A stretch of 64,000 nt of DNA, from positions 124,001 to 188,000 of the forward strand of contig JAVHJL010000008.1 of assembly GCA_036971715.1 (NCBI GenBank), given 5' to 3'. A model generated the notes under the pieces. It did no database searches. It had not been told where the DNA came from and worked only from the letters and a program-made list of their open reading frames with translations. This document shows, piece after piece, positions 33,822-43,826 of this stretch. Origin of the DNA: Arthrobotrys musiformis. Lineage: Eukaryota; Ascomycota; Orbiliomycetes; Orbiliales; Orbiliaceae. Position 1 is the first letter of the stretch. Each line of letters opens with the position of its first letter. The position numbers and the translations under genes were made by a program.

Positions 33822-36458
33822 AGACGAACTGAGCAGATGGTGATATATTATTCCAAATATTCAAGTACTATTGCAAAGAGCAAACAAAAGATTATTATGG
33901 GCATATGTCGAAAAGGGAACTCGTTTCACGCTTATTTCAAGAGTTCGGGAGACATTTTAGGGGCAATTTGTTTTTCTATTTTGTTTATGGCTGCGTTAAT
34001 GAAAATGAAAAAGAGAGGAAAATTTTTTTAAAAAAAGATATTAAAGATTTAAAAAGGGGATGTCATGCAGACTAGCTGCGCGATAGGGATCGCTGATTTT
34101 ACTGTACTAGATCGTGTAGCTCTTCAAGCTAGCGTATGTCTATAACTAGATAGGAGGTAGTCAAAATGCATTCTGTTCCCGCTAAAATTTGTAATTTCTG
34201 TTCCATACCGTCATTCGCATATTTAATTCAAGTTACTCAGTGGTAGATATGTAGTTTCGACAGGTATCTGCCTCTAAGCGTACGTAGTTAATTTCGAATT
34301 TGAACGTTTCGAATTCAAGTTCAACAACGGATGAACTATAAGTAATTACTCTACGCGAAAGCGCACACCGGTTTTTCCCCAGTGCTCGATTTAACCCAAC
34401 ATGCTTGTATGGATGTTCGCCAACTTTCTTATGCCACTCACTGGAATTAATATGAACGAACAGGTTTAAGATCTATGGACTCTTGTCTGAGTATAGGCTT
34501 TCTGGTTAGGAGTGGCCCTCGTTGAATGTCGTTCATTTGGTGACCCCGTGTGGCCAATCCGCAACACGTTGTGTTGGGGGTGAGGTTGGAGACGGTCGCA
34601 CAAGCCGGTTGGCCGAAAAGGGGGTAGCACCTGTTCAGGAAGGTGCCGGAGATGTCATGACAACGTCAACGATTCCAGGGGGGTTTCGGGTGGTTGCTGT
34701 TGTTGGATTTCTGGACGATAGTACCTCAGCGGGAAAGTTGTAGCCTTGATACTAGGAAAACTTGGATGTTGGCTATAACGAAGGGTTCTCATTGTTATTG
34801 CATGATGACTGTGTGTATCCGCATAGCGACACATTGTTATAAAGAAAGTTATATACAAGAAAGAAACGAAACGAAACCAACCGAAGGGTCCGGTTGGGTC
34901 ACGAAAAGCAATCAAGCGGAACCTTGTTGGCATATGGTGCAACCGTAACTTTTTCCAAAATCACGACGCAATTCGTAATTGCTGTTGGCAACGTTCAGGC
35001 GACGTGGTGGCGAGGAAGATGTTGGTGGCGTCAGAACGTACTTATGGCGCAGTCAGTTAAGGTTGTGGCGGGGGTAGCCCCTGTTGTATGTTACGACTCC
35101 TCTAATCCCAGACTGCCGCTCAATGACGGGGCAAAGCGGAAAATTCCGTGTCTTCATAAATGGTCGGCGGGACCCACAATGTGGTACTACGTCTTCCCTG
35201 TCCACTATTTAAAATAAACCCCGAGAGATCACGTCTCGAAAAGAAAGTTAACTCTTAACCTTGTTTTAAACGTTTTGACGGCGAAGGGACATCATTGGAG
35301 GGAGAAAAGGGGTGGTGAATCGCTAAGACCAGGGGAACCCGGATATCCTACGCTTAAACGGCGCGATCGTCGAAATGTGATAGACAGCGCCGTTATATGC
35401 CGCTTGATGATCACGCGATGTGTAATTTTGGAACGATTGGGCGGGAGGGAGTGGTGGTGATCAAGGGGTTCCTGGCAAACCTTTTCCGGCGCATGGGGAA
35501 GACGACATTTCCATGATGCATTCAGGCTTTGCCATGATGTTGTCGTATTTGCGAAGGTATGAAAGTCGTTGGTCCCTGCTATCCATTCGTTTCGCCGAAA
35601 TACATTGCCGAATTCGATATATAACGAGCCTGTCGATCGCAGACTAGCTAGCCTCCTGAACGCCTACGGCTAATGATACCCCTTATTACTCGCGCAGAGG
35701 GCGATCGGGAAACCTTGTATACTATTGCGATCTCCCAAAACTCAGATTCTAGTTCCTTGTTTGGCCCCTTCGATAGGCCTGTAGGCCTTGGAGCACTCAT
35801 TTGACCATGACCCTGACCAGTCGACTTCGAAATCCTGCACTTATAATTACCTCAGAGGGTATGTCTCTTTCCAAGCAGAAATGAACAAAACCTTCACTCT
35901 CGTTACTATCCACTCTAGAAGCTCATTCTAACCGGTACCACGGAGCTTAGACTAAAAGTTTTAGGACCTATAGCTGATGGCTCACCACCTTGCTAGAACC
36001 TAGCGCATGTATATATGATCGCCATGGCCCTTCATATTTTAGTTTTCGGTGACGTCGCAATTATAATCGCGAGGGCGCAAGTACTCCGTGGGCTAGGTGC
36101 GATCAGCAGAGTAAAATTTGAACGCTCCGTCACAGATAGGCATGCTGTGGAGGTGCTGCCTAGATGTCCATACGTGATGTCGACTCAATGATAGTCGATT
36201 CGGTGTACAAACCTTTGTCGTAAAAGTCCTCTTGGAGCTGAAATTTGTATTTCTAAGGGTATAAATAGAGGCTCGACGGCCCCACGAATCCCATATTTTC
36301 TTGTCATCATCTCACAGCATCCTCTCCGCGCTCGATTAACTTTCTATCTAATACTCAACTAAAGTTTACCCGTCTTATTGGACGTTTCATTCGCTACAGA
36401 ATCCCCCAAGTTGCCCTACTATTCTACTATAATAACTTAATTTCCGCAAATATTCACA
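33822..36458. other. Long intergenic region, promoter of the secreted-protein gene at its end
   Basis: About 2.6 kb without a recognisable gene. AT-rich DNA occupies 33.85-34.5 kb. Plus-strand frames at 34522-34743 and 34894-35217 have no ATG at the listed start or no recognisable content. A TATA-like GTATAAATAG at 36259-36268 precedes a C/T-rich leader of about 190 nt to the ATG at 36459. Confidence 0.5.
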
Positions 36459-37186
36459 ATGAAGTTCTTCACCTCCTCGATCGTCGCCTTTGGTGTCTTC
36501 AGCTCCTTCTTCGCCTCCGCCGCGGTAATCCCCGCCGGAAAGGTGGAGGTTGCGGCTTTAGAAAAGCGAGATGTAGACCTCAGCGTCGCTATTACAGTCG
36601 TCGAAGCCGCCTATGCCAAAATTCAAGTCTGGACCGGCAAGATTAGTATGTCAATGTGTTAGTTGCACAATGCGGTGGCTTACAAGGCTGACAAAATTTA
36701 CAGATTCGACTATTGACGGGCTAAGCGATCCTGTAACCACTGTCGAGAGTACGGTCGCCGCCGTTCAAATCAATGCCGCTATTGCAGAAATCACCATTAT
36801 TATCAGGAGCGCTGTTGCTGAAGTCAATGGAGCTGCGCCCGATGCTCTTGGCAAAGTTCTTGCTACTCGCCAAGTAGCCCCAACAGACCTTGCCGGCGCC
36901 GTTACTCTTCTCCTCCTCGAAATCTCTGGAACTTTGAATGGTGTTATCACTGCTTTGGGACTTAGTAAGTTTTATGATCGGTCATATATACCGAGCACGA
37001 TTGTCCCTCTAACGAAGTTTTGTAGAAGTTCTTCTTGCAGGCACCCTTGGTGGCCTTGTCGCCTCTCTCTCCGGGCTCCTTCTCGCACTCATCCCAGTCG
37101 TCAATAACCTCCTTGAGTTGGTTAGGGACCTCTTGGACGGACTTCTCCTCGGGCTCAGTGCTGCCTTGGCCGGATTGATCATCTAA
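36459..37186 (+). CDS. Small secreted hydrophobic protein, three exons
   Basis: Exons 36459-36645, 36704-36964 and 37026-37186 are separated by 58- and 61-nt introns with GTATGT and GTAAGT donors and TTACAG/TGTAG acceptors. The product is about 202 residues. A signal peptide (residues 1 to about 21, MKFFTSSIVAFGVFSSFFAS) is followed by a short prosegment ending in Glu-Lys-Arg at 36-38, a Kex2-type site. The mature part is helical and rich in Ala, Val and Ile (VVEAAYAKIQVW, INAAIAEITIIIRSAVAEV). It ends in a strongly hydrophobic, Leu/Gly-rich tail (LGGLVASLSGLLLALIPVV). It resembles hydrophobic surface-binding or effector-like secreted proteins in layout, but I see no diagnostic signature. The tail could insert in membranes or coat hydrophobic surfaces. 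Confidence 0.85.
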
Positions 37187-37476
37187 AGCAGCTATGCCGT
37201 ATCTGTAAGGGTGAACACTGGCGGTTTCTATAAGTCATGCCGTCTCTACAAAACCCTAGGTGTTAAGGTGTGAGTTTTGCAGTTTTAATATTTTCTTTAA
37301 ACTTTTGCTATTTCTATGTCCATAGTTCTCCCGTTGCGTGACTGTTATTTTAAAATATTTATTTAGTTTGTTAATTATTGTAAGATACAAGCAAGGGAGT
37401 GGGTTGGCTAGCATTTAACATCATGTAATCTATCTTCACCAAATTAATATTTATATCTGGTACTTCGATACAGGAC

Positions 37477-38361
37477 TTACAGATCCTCGTCGTACCGGGG
37501 GGCCCCAATCATGCTCAATAGTAATAGCTCTGCGTTCCTTTCCGCCTCTTCTTCATCAATCCAATGGTCGACGGTTTGTGTGGTATGCAAAACTTCGTGC
37601 ACCTCCTCAAGTCGGAGTACTACGGCTCCGTGTTCCACAACCTTCACAATCCTCTGTCCGTCAAGGGTTGTGAATTCCCGAACAGCGTCTCGTCCTATGC
37701 TTTCTACATTGTTCCGGTCGACTCCCATGAAACTGCGACACACAGTAGTTACATCTCCGACTATTTGCATATCGAGGATAACATCCCTCAAAGTAACCGG
37801 CTTCGGATCACCGGAAGGTTGCACTCTACTCTCACCAGAAGTTGCGAGTCCGAACCCTGAGAGCTCGTATAGCTGTACCGGCGGAGATGTGATATTCTCC
37901 GACATCAGGGACTTCCCGTCGACGTAGATAATTGAGAATTCGACGGTATCTATATCTGTATTTCTCAGAGTACCACGTTTGAGGCTCATCAGAGCTCTAG
38001 CTGGATAGTCGCCAACTCGAATGGTCTTAAAGGCCGGGTGAAGAGTGAAGCTTGTTCCCGGGGGGAGTGGCGTCGGCGGGAGTAACGGCTCTCGAAATGT
38101 TGCTGCTTGGATCGCCTTGGATTTGGAGTATCGTATACAACCCCGAAAGGACTTACAGGCAGCTGATAAGTCGAGAAGGGTAAAATAGTCTAGATATTCA
38201 AAGATCCTCTCCCACAAAGTCAAGGGAAGCTGGCGGATCGTAAGACCGCTCGTGAGGCTGCGTAGATATTTGTTAACATGGCGAAGTCGGAGATGCGTAT
38301 CCTCGTATGGAAGATAGGCAATGACTTTGAGCCATAGCTCTGGGGGGACTTGAGAAGCCAT
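37477..38361 (-). CDS. Double F-box protein (paralogue of the 41.4-kb gene)
   Basis: Single-exon 294-residue protein with two F-box-like motifs in tandem: VPPELWLKVIAYLPYEDT at the start and LPLTLWERIFEYLDYFTLLD from about residue 44, followed by CKSFRGCIRYSKSKAIQ. F-box motifs dock to Skp1 and present substrates to SCF ubiquitin ligases; the rest of the protein would choose the substrate. Downstream features FREPLLPP, a His-Pro-Ala-Phe segment and ENITSPPVQLY recur in the plus-strand gene at 41.4-42.4 kb, so the two are paralogues. No WD40 or leucine-rich repeats are evident, and the tail ends in a charged helix. It is divergent with the next gene, with about 585 bp between the two starts. 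Confidence 0.85.
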   Translation of the reverse strand: MASQVPPELWLKVIAYLPYEDTHLRLRHVNKYLRSLTSGLTIRQLPLTLWERIFEYLDYFTLLDLSAACKSFRGCIRYSKSKAIQAATFREPLLPPTPLPPGTSFTLHPAFKTIRVGDYPARALMSLKRGTLRNTDIDTVEFSIIYVDGKSLMSENITSPPVQLYELSGFGLATSGESRVQPSGDPKPVTLRDVILDMQIVGDVTTVCRSFMGVDRNNVESIGRDAVREFTTLDGQRIVKVVEHGAVVLRLEEVHEVLHTTQTVDHWIDEEEAERNAELLLLSMIGAPRYDEDL

Positions 38362-38945
38362 TAAGACCGACGAACTAATAAGATCGAGTCGTCAACGCTG
38401 GGATCTTTCAAGCCTTTTATGCACCCCCTCGACGCAGCTGCGATAGCAATAATCCAACGGAGAGGTGTTGCATTTCGCCTCGATTCCCTCAGCTTAGTCT
38501 TGGCATTCGGTCCAGCTGGCCTTGGCACAATCCCGCGATTGCCCAGGCTCGGGAATAGGACGGGTGACCTCCGAAATTTGTTCGTGTACTTCCCCCGGTA
38601 GGAAGGGAACTTGAAATGAAGGAATTTTATGAGCGGCCCCGTACCTTGGCTAGACTTTATCCGAAGATTAGGAGCATGAGCGATACCCGGTCCTTGAGGC
38701 TCGTATGCATGGAAGCTGTGTTGTCGAAATAATGTTTGCCGCTCAAACCTACCGCATTTGGCGACTACCACACTTGGTAGTCTGACTATCTTGGCACCTC
38801 GTACTCCTCTTTGAGCTTTATGTCAGCCTCATACCAACCGTCGACCGTCTCGTCGCCTCCCCGAAAGGCCCCTGTTATCGGATGAGGCCATTGCTCGACA
38901 TAGCCATCAGAAAGTATAGGAGCGGGTGGGAAAGGAGTCTTAACA

Positions 38946-40426
38946 ATGTCAGCGCCGCCGGAATATCCGCAAGGCCAGGACGGCCGACTCTGGAATCCAA
39001 CAAGATCAACACAAGATACACGACTAGGGTACCCTCCTTAGAGTTCCGGAAGTGGGGTCCCACGGTTAGCGCTAACATCTAGTAGGCTGTTCACTCTACC
39101 TCAAGAAATACGGCACCAAATCTATGAAAATGTTATCACTTATACGGGAAACTTCATTTATCGCTCTCAGGCTCAGATAAAGGAAGCACGCGAGGAACAT
39201 GGGGTTCGTCACACTGTGAGGAGAAACAAGGCTTTAAAGAAGTTCCGGGCGAAGGATGGTGTGAGTAGTCTTCGTTTTCAGTGATAATAAGTAAAGCTCG
39301 AGTAAACGCTAAAGTAATGGCATACAAACGGCGATAGCCCTGCAGTATTACTTTTGAAATCGCCCCGTTCCCGAAATTCATTGACGGCAATTACGATACG
39401 ACAAGCCTACTCCTGGTCAGTAAAAGGTTCTCCGAGGATATAAAACTAGCCGCTCGTCATATCAAGCTTAAGGTTCAGGCATCAGTATCGCGCTGCCTCA
39501 CCGGTGTCAATCCATATTCTCGGTTCTGGTCTGAAGAATATTTAACTCCCTATGCCATAGCGATCATTCAGTCAAGCCGGCATATTTTCGCTGGCTATGG
39601 GCACAATACCACAACGACAGCTCGATTAATGCCAGAGACGGTAGCTCATAATATCACAAACATATTCTTGACTGCATTTGTATTTTCGTATTCCTATACT
39701 AGAAACTGGGGAGAAGCACCGCCGACTTTCTCATACAGGTCTGTGTTCCCGGGTTGTTTTACAGATTTCTTAGAATGTTTCCCAAATGCCGACACTCTCG
39801 CCTTTGCGTGTGGCCCCCACGGAAAGGCACCAATGCAAATCCGAAACCACTATCTATTACAATTTGTCATGAACGCATTCCAGCACACGGTATCGATCGA
39901 ACATAACTTGAAGTTCCTTGAGATGGTGTATCAGCAGGAAGAAAAACCGTCTCGTAGGGAAAGCCATATGACCAAATGGGCCTCCGGGATTGTCAATACT
40001 TATATCAAAAGTTCTAATGGGGTGAGAGTGTCGGAGATTGAGCTGGAGGGTCGGGGAAGATACTGGTCTGAATATGAACATATCACAGACAAGTTTCAAG
40101 ACACCTTGGTCGAAGAAAGAGTGTGGAGGATATCAAAGGAAAACGCGATGGAAAGAAAGGGAACAGCATCAACCCCCCAATCGGGACTAGTTGTAACTAC
40201 CAGTCCAGATTTCCAAGACCCGTTCGCTGACCTTTGCGCCACGGAGATATTTACCGAGGTATCTGTGGACACCGGGGTTGGGCGCACGCAGCAGCCGATA
40301 CCATGGCATGAGAAATGCTCGGACAAGTCATGTGATTGTGGAAATGGTTGCGGTCCGTATACTCGACATAGGCCGCCGATATCACCCAATAGTATGATTT
40401 GCCGACCCAGTTGCATTCTCATCTAA
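38946..40426 (+). CDS. F-box-like (LPxEIRxxIY) protein, three exons
   Basis: Exons 38946-39028, 39083-39260 and 39338-40426 agree in phase. Intron 1 (54 nt) has a GCTAAC branch and CTAG acceptor; intron 2 (77 nt) has a GTGAGT donor and GATAG acceptor. The product is about 449 residues. Splicing yields LFTLPQEIRHQIYENVITY followed by TTSLLLVSKRFSEDIKLAA. This is the split F-box-like pattern (LPxEIRxxIY, then LLLVSKxxxxE) very common in ascomycete proteins of unknown target. A Cys cluster near the C-terminus (CSDKSCDCGNGCG) might bind metal. Only the large third exon is visible as a plain open frame; the conserved N-terminal domain appears only after splicing. Confidence 0.75.
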
Positions 40427-41351
40427 TTGACTCGAGGAGGGCTTACAATTCGTGGCTTTAGGATCCCACTAATCTCGTATATGGGGGAGTGTATCCATAT
40501 GAGCCCGACTAGTTTTGGTTTAGACTCATCAGGCTCGTGCTTGGGAGGAGAATATTGCGGTCAATTACTAAGACTCCGGCTTCTAGATCTTTATGTAGGT
40601 CGGCAGGAAGTAGGTCGGTGCTCGAGACTAGGTCGGTGCTCGATGTTGAATGGAGCAATACTATCTCCCTTCGCGAATTCGTCGAAGACTTGGACAATAT
40701 TTAGGTCGTACTAGATTTCTGATTACTAGTGTTTTTATCAGCGAGCGTCATATCTGTATCTTGTATATATTTTGCACCCGAATTTCCCACGGATTAGGGC
40801 CATTGGAGAATTCATGGGGGTTATTTTGAGCGTAGGTGCAGCTGACATTGATCCGGGCCCCGGGGGGGGCGGCTTGATGAATATTGGCGGGGATCCGGTA
40901 CTGCGGCAGCGGACGGGGACGGGTCCTCATAGAGTTTCGTTCTACGGCCTATAGGGTCTAGCGGTAGGTTGGGCGCGCGCGGTCTTGTCAAGGTATGGTA
41001 CGAGGCTATAGACAGGATCGCTAGAACTGTCTTCAGAGCAGTAGACTTTGCAGTACAGAAACGAACCTAGATCGTGTTTCCGAATGTAGTGCTTTGGAAG
41101 ATGTGAAGCTTTGATTTGAAGTCTTCATAGTAAGTAAAACGCTGTGTGTATTGTGGGAACCGTGGAGGGCCCTTTAGCACCTCGGCGGTCTAGATCACGT
41201 GGACTAGAAGTGGGCACTATTTAAGCTGGCAGTCTCTCAGCAACGTCTTTTGGACTTCTTCTCTCCTTTCTTCACAACTTCCTTCTTTCGTCACAACTCA
41301 CCTGTTTGTATCCTGATTTATCTCCTTCTAGCTCCCATCAAACCTTCCTCA
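40427..41351. other. Intergenic, no gene seen
   Basis: Contains a C/G run at 40857-40872 and a TATA-like CTATTTAAG near 41217, about 135 nt before the next ATG. A short plus-strand ORF at 40427-40714 lacks an ATG start and is not called. Confidence 0.5.
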
Positions 41352-42414
41352 ATGCTTCTGACAACCGTCCAAGCTGCTCTTGGACATTGTCTCTCGTCTC
41401 TAGCTAGCTCTCTGTCGAAATTAAACCCGGAACGAGGAAGCGCGATGAAGACAACAGCGGTCCCAAAGGAGATCTGGGACGAGGTTTTCAAGGAGTATAC
41501 CTACACCGAAGTCCAACGAGGTGTCCGGCCCATCAGCCGGCACCTGTACCAAGCCTATGGTAATAGGTTTGGCGGCTTATCGCCGCAACTGTGGGAGAAG
41601 GTTTTTGAAAACCTGAACCACACCGACACCAGGACCGGGGTGGCACAAACGTGCACGGTATTCCGAGGTATCACCAGGAATACCAAGTCGACGACGATCA
41701 GGAGGACTCTCTTTCGGGAGTACCTCCCGCCAAACAGCGCTGCAGTGGTAGTAAGGGAGGCTTCGGGGATCAAGACCCACCCGGTCTTCCCGAGCCTCAC
41801 CTTCGAGATAGGGAGGCATGGTAGCGCCGGGGTGGGGGTGGATGTTAGGGGAAGGGGAGGAGCATTGCAGATGCTCCGGGAGAACAAAGTTGGGAGGGAG
41901 AATGCGACCTCGCCTCCGGTTGAGAAGCTTGTCGTGGCCCTTCCAAAGTGGGGAAGGTCGATCACCTTGGATGGCAGGAAGATTGCGGCCAAACGCAAGA
42001 GGGAGGAGGAAAGGCCGGCCTTCCCTCATCTTTGGAGGGCCCACAAGAGAATGAAGGCGAAGATGGGGGATGTGAGTGGGGGGTTAGAGAGGGCATCGGT
42101 GAAGGAAAACGCCCTTGCACCATCCGTGGCCATTACGGTCGTGGGTGTCGTGCAGGGCGTTTTCGAGTTACTAGAGAAAGGTATAATAGCCTCTCATTTG
42201 AAAGATAACTAGAGTATATTTCGCTAACATGCTTTTCTTTCTAGGGCTAGTAAAGAAAGACCTCAAGGAGGCAATGGTGGATTTCGAGGTCGACGAGGAC
42301 ACGGAAATTTGGCAAGTCCTGTCCGACGAGGCTGCGTTTTCCGCAGTGGAGAGTGTGAAAATCCAAGGGGGGAGGTACCCTAAGGTGCGTTTGGAGATGG
42401 GCGGCTTGATATAG
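41352..42414 (+). CDS. Double F-box protein (paralogue of the 37.5-kb gene), two exons
   Basis: Exon 1 is 41352-42180 and exon 2 is 42245-42414, joined by a 64-nt intron with a GTATAA donor, a CGCTAAC branch and TTTCTAG acceptor. The product is about 332 residues. Two F-box-like motifs occur: VPKEIWDEVFKEYTYTEVQR and LSPQLWEKVFENLNHTDTRT, the second followed by CTVFRGITRNTKSTTIRR. FREYLPP, HPVFPSLTFEIG and ENATSPPVEKL match the minus-strand paralogue at 37.5-38.4 kb. The middle carries a basic KRKREEERP patch that could be a nuclear signal. The first ATG (41352) gives a 31-residue extension before the next Met (41445), where the conserved part begins; either could be used. Likely SCF adaptor; target unknown. 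Confidence 0.82.
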
Positions 42415-42499
42415 GGGCCTCGCACGCGGGGTCGGGGTGGGTTGGAGTTTGTGCTGTCATCGATGGTGTTAACCACGTGGCAAACCAGCGGACAGGCAC

Positions 42500-42767
42500 A
42501 TCCGTCACCACAAGTGGTTGACGTGGTGTCTACCCCCCTTCAGCCGCGATGGTCATTCCGTGGCTTTCGGGCCGCCTGGGCTGATCAGGTCTTTTACTGT
42601 TCTTTCTATGGAGGTTTCTGTTGATTGTTCTTTGCTTGTGTAGATGCATGTATCAGTCAGCGGATAGTCACTTCCGTCGCCATCCGTGGTCGACGTGGTG
42701 TCTATCTCCCTTCTCCCACGATGGTCATTCCGTGGTTTTTGGGCCGGCCGCCTACCGGGCTGATCAT
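42500..42767 (+). repeat. Direct repeat, two units about 172 bp apart
   Basis: Unit 1 (about 42500-42590) and unit 2 (about 42672-42767) share CGACGTGGTGTCTA-like, GATGGTCATTCCGTGG and GGGCTGATCA blocks in the same order and spacing. Most differences between the copies are C/T transitions, for example GTGGCTTTCGGGCC against GTGGTTTTTGGGCC. It looks like a local duplication that has since been altered by C-to-T mutation. It lies just past the double F-box gene and does not include a coding frame I can support. Confidence 0.75.
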
Positions 42768-43826
42768 TATTTTCTGTACCCTGTTTTGTCTCAACGTTCC
42801 ACTGGCCTGTATTTGTTCTGTATATATTTTGCCCTACGCTGTACATGTACTTAGTTTTACTGCCTTGGTTTTGCCGTCCATTAATGTAGTTACTATTTCA
42901 TGGCATTAGTTTCGAATTCGTAAAGTGGTCATAATTGGAACTCGGTATGTGTTATATTAAACGATGCTCTGTAGCGGCCGGCATTGCGCGTTCGGCGACT
43001 TTGATTACATTATCCTATGGCGCATGCCCTCGCAATCAACTGTTGAGGGCATTTAGCGTCCGCTCCACGGGCGGTGCATAAAGCTTTCCCTTTTGCGATT
43101 GGAATAAATTGTTCGAGAACGAGTCCACGGACCCGTACGCCCCGTGTGGAGGCCAGTCTCTTACTTCAACCGTTGCAGAGACCCGGCTATTATCGACAAC
43201 ACATTTCGAACTGTTGCATTCCGTGACTTACTCTAGCCACGACTATACTAAAACCGGATACACTAGCCACCCTACAAGGCACTAGCCACTCAGCAGTTCG
43301 TCACACCCCCTGGCGCTGGCCGGCTGCCCAAAAGGCGGACTTTTGGGCGGAGCTGGTCTCGCGGTGCTGCCAGGGCGGAGCATATGTAGAGACAATTGCA
43401 TCTCGGCGGTTGCAAATTTTCTTTTGGAAGCCGTATCGTTGAATTCTAGGGAAATTATCGTTTGTAACTTGGTAGCTGGAACGTATTTACTGTACGTACT
43501 CTTCGGATCCGAAGCTACTTAAGAATCCTAGTCAATCTTAAGGCGTGCCTTGATTCCGCCAGAGTCACACGGAAAAGTACAATCATAGCCTCCATGCATC
43601 CATGGATACATAACGCGTGTACACGTGTACTCGCATCGTGGTGAGGGGGTTGCGACTAAGTACTTAAAGACAGCCGTTGCATTGCGGATAATGAAAATGT
43701 ATTAATTTGATCCTTTAATCCCTTTTGGAGGATCTACTATATTTCTTCCCAGCTGTTTCCGACTTCTATAATTTGTTGTTCCGCTGTCATAAGGGCTACT
43801 AGCTACTCCGTAGACGACCATTCGCG
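42768..43826. other. Intergenic, no gene seen
   Basis: Apart from the hairpin described above, nothing coding is supported. The stretch holds a GC-richer middle (43.0-43.4 kb) and ends in the promoter of the F-box gene that starts at 43827. Confidence 0.45.
43307..43375 (+). repeat. Hairpin with perfect 9-bp inner stem
   Basis: GCCCAAAAG (43326-43334) and CTTTTGGGC (43340-43348) form a perfect inverted repeat around a 5-nt loop. Flanking CCCTGGC (about 43308-43314) and GCCAGGG (43369-43375) could close an outer stem. Three TAGCCAC motifs lie just upstream between 43234 and 43289. No gene or known element is associated; it might be a structured RNA, a terminator or a small transposable relic. 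Confidence 0.5.
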
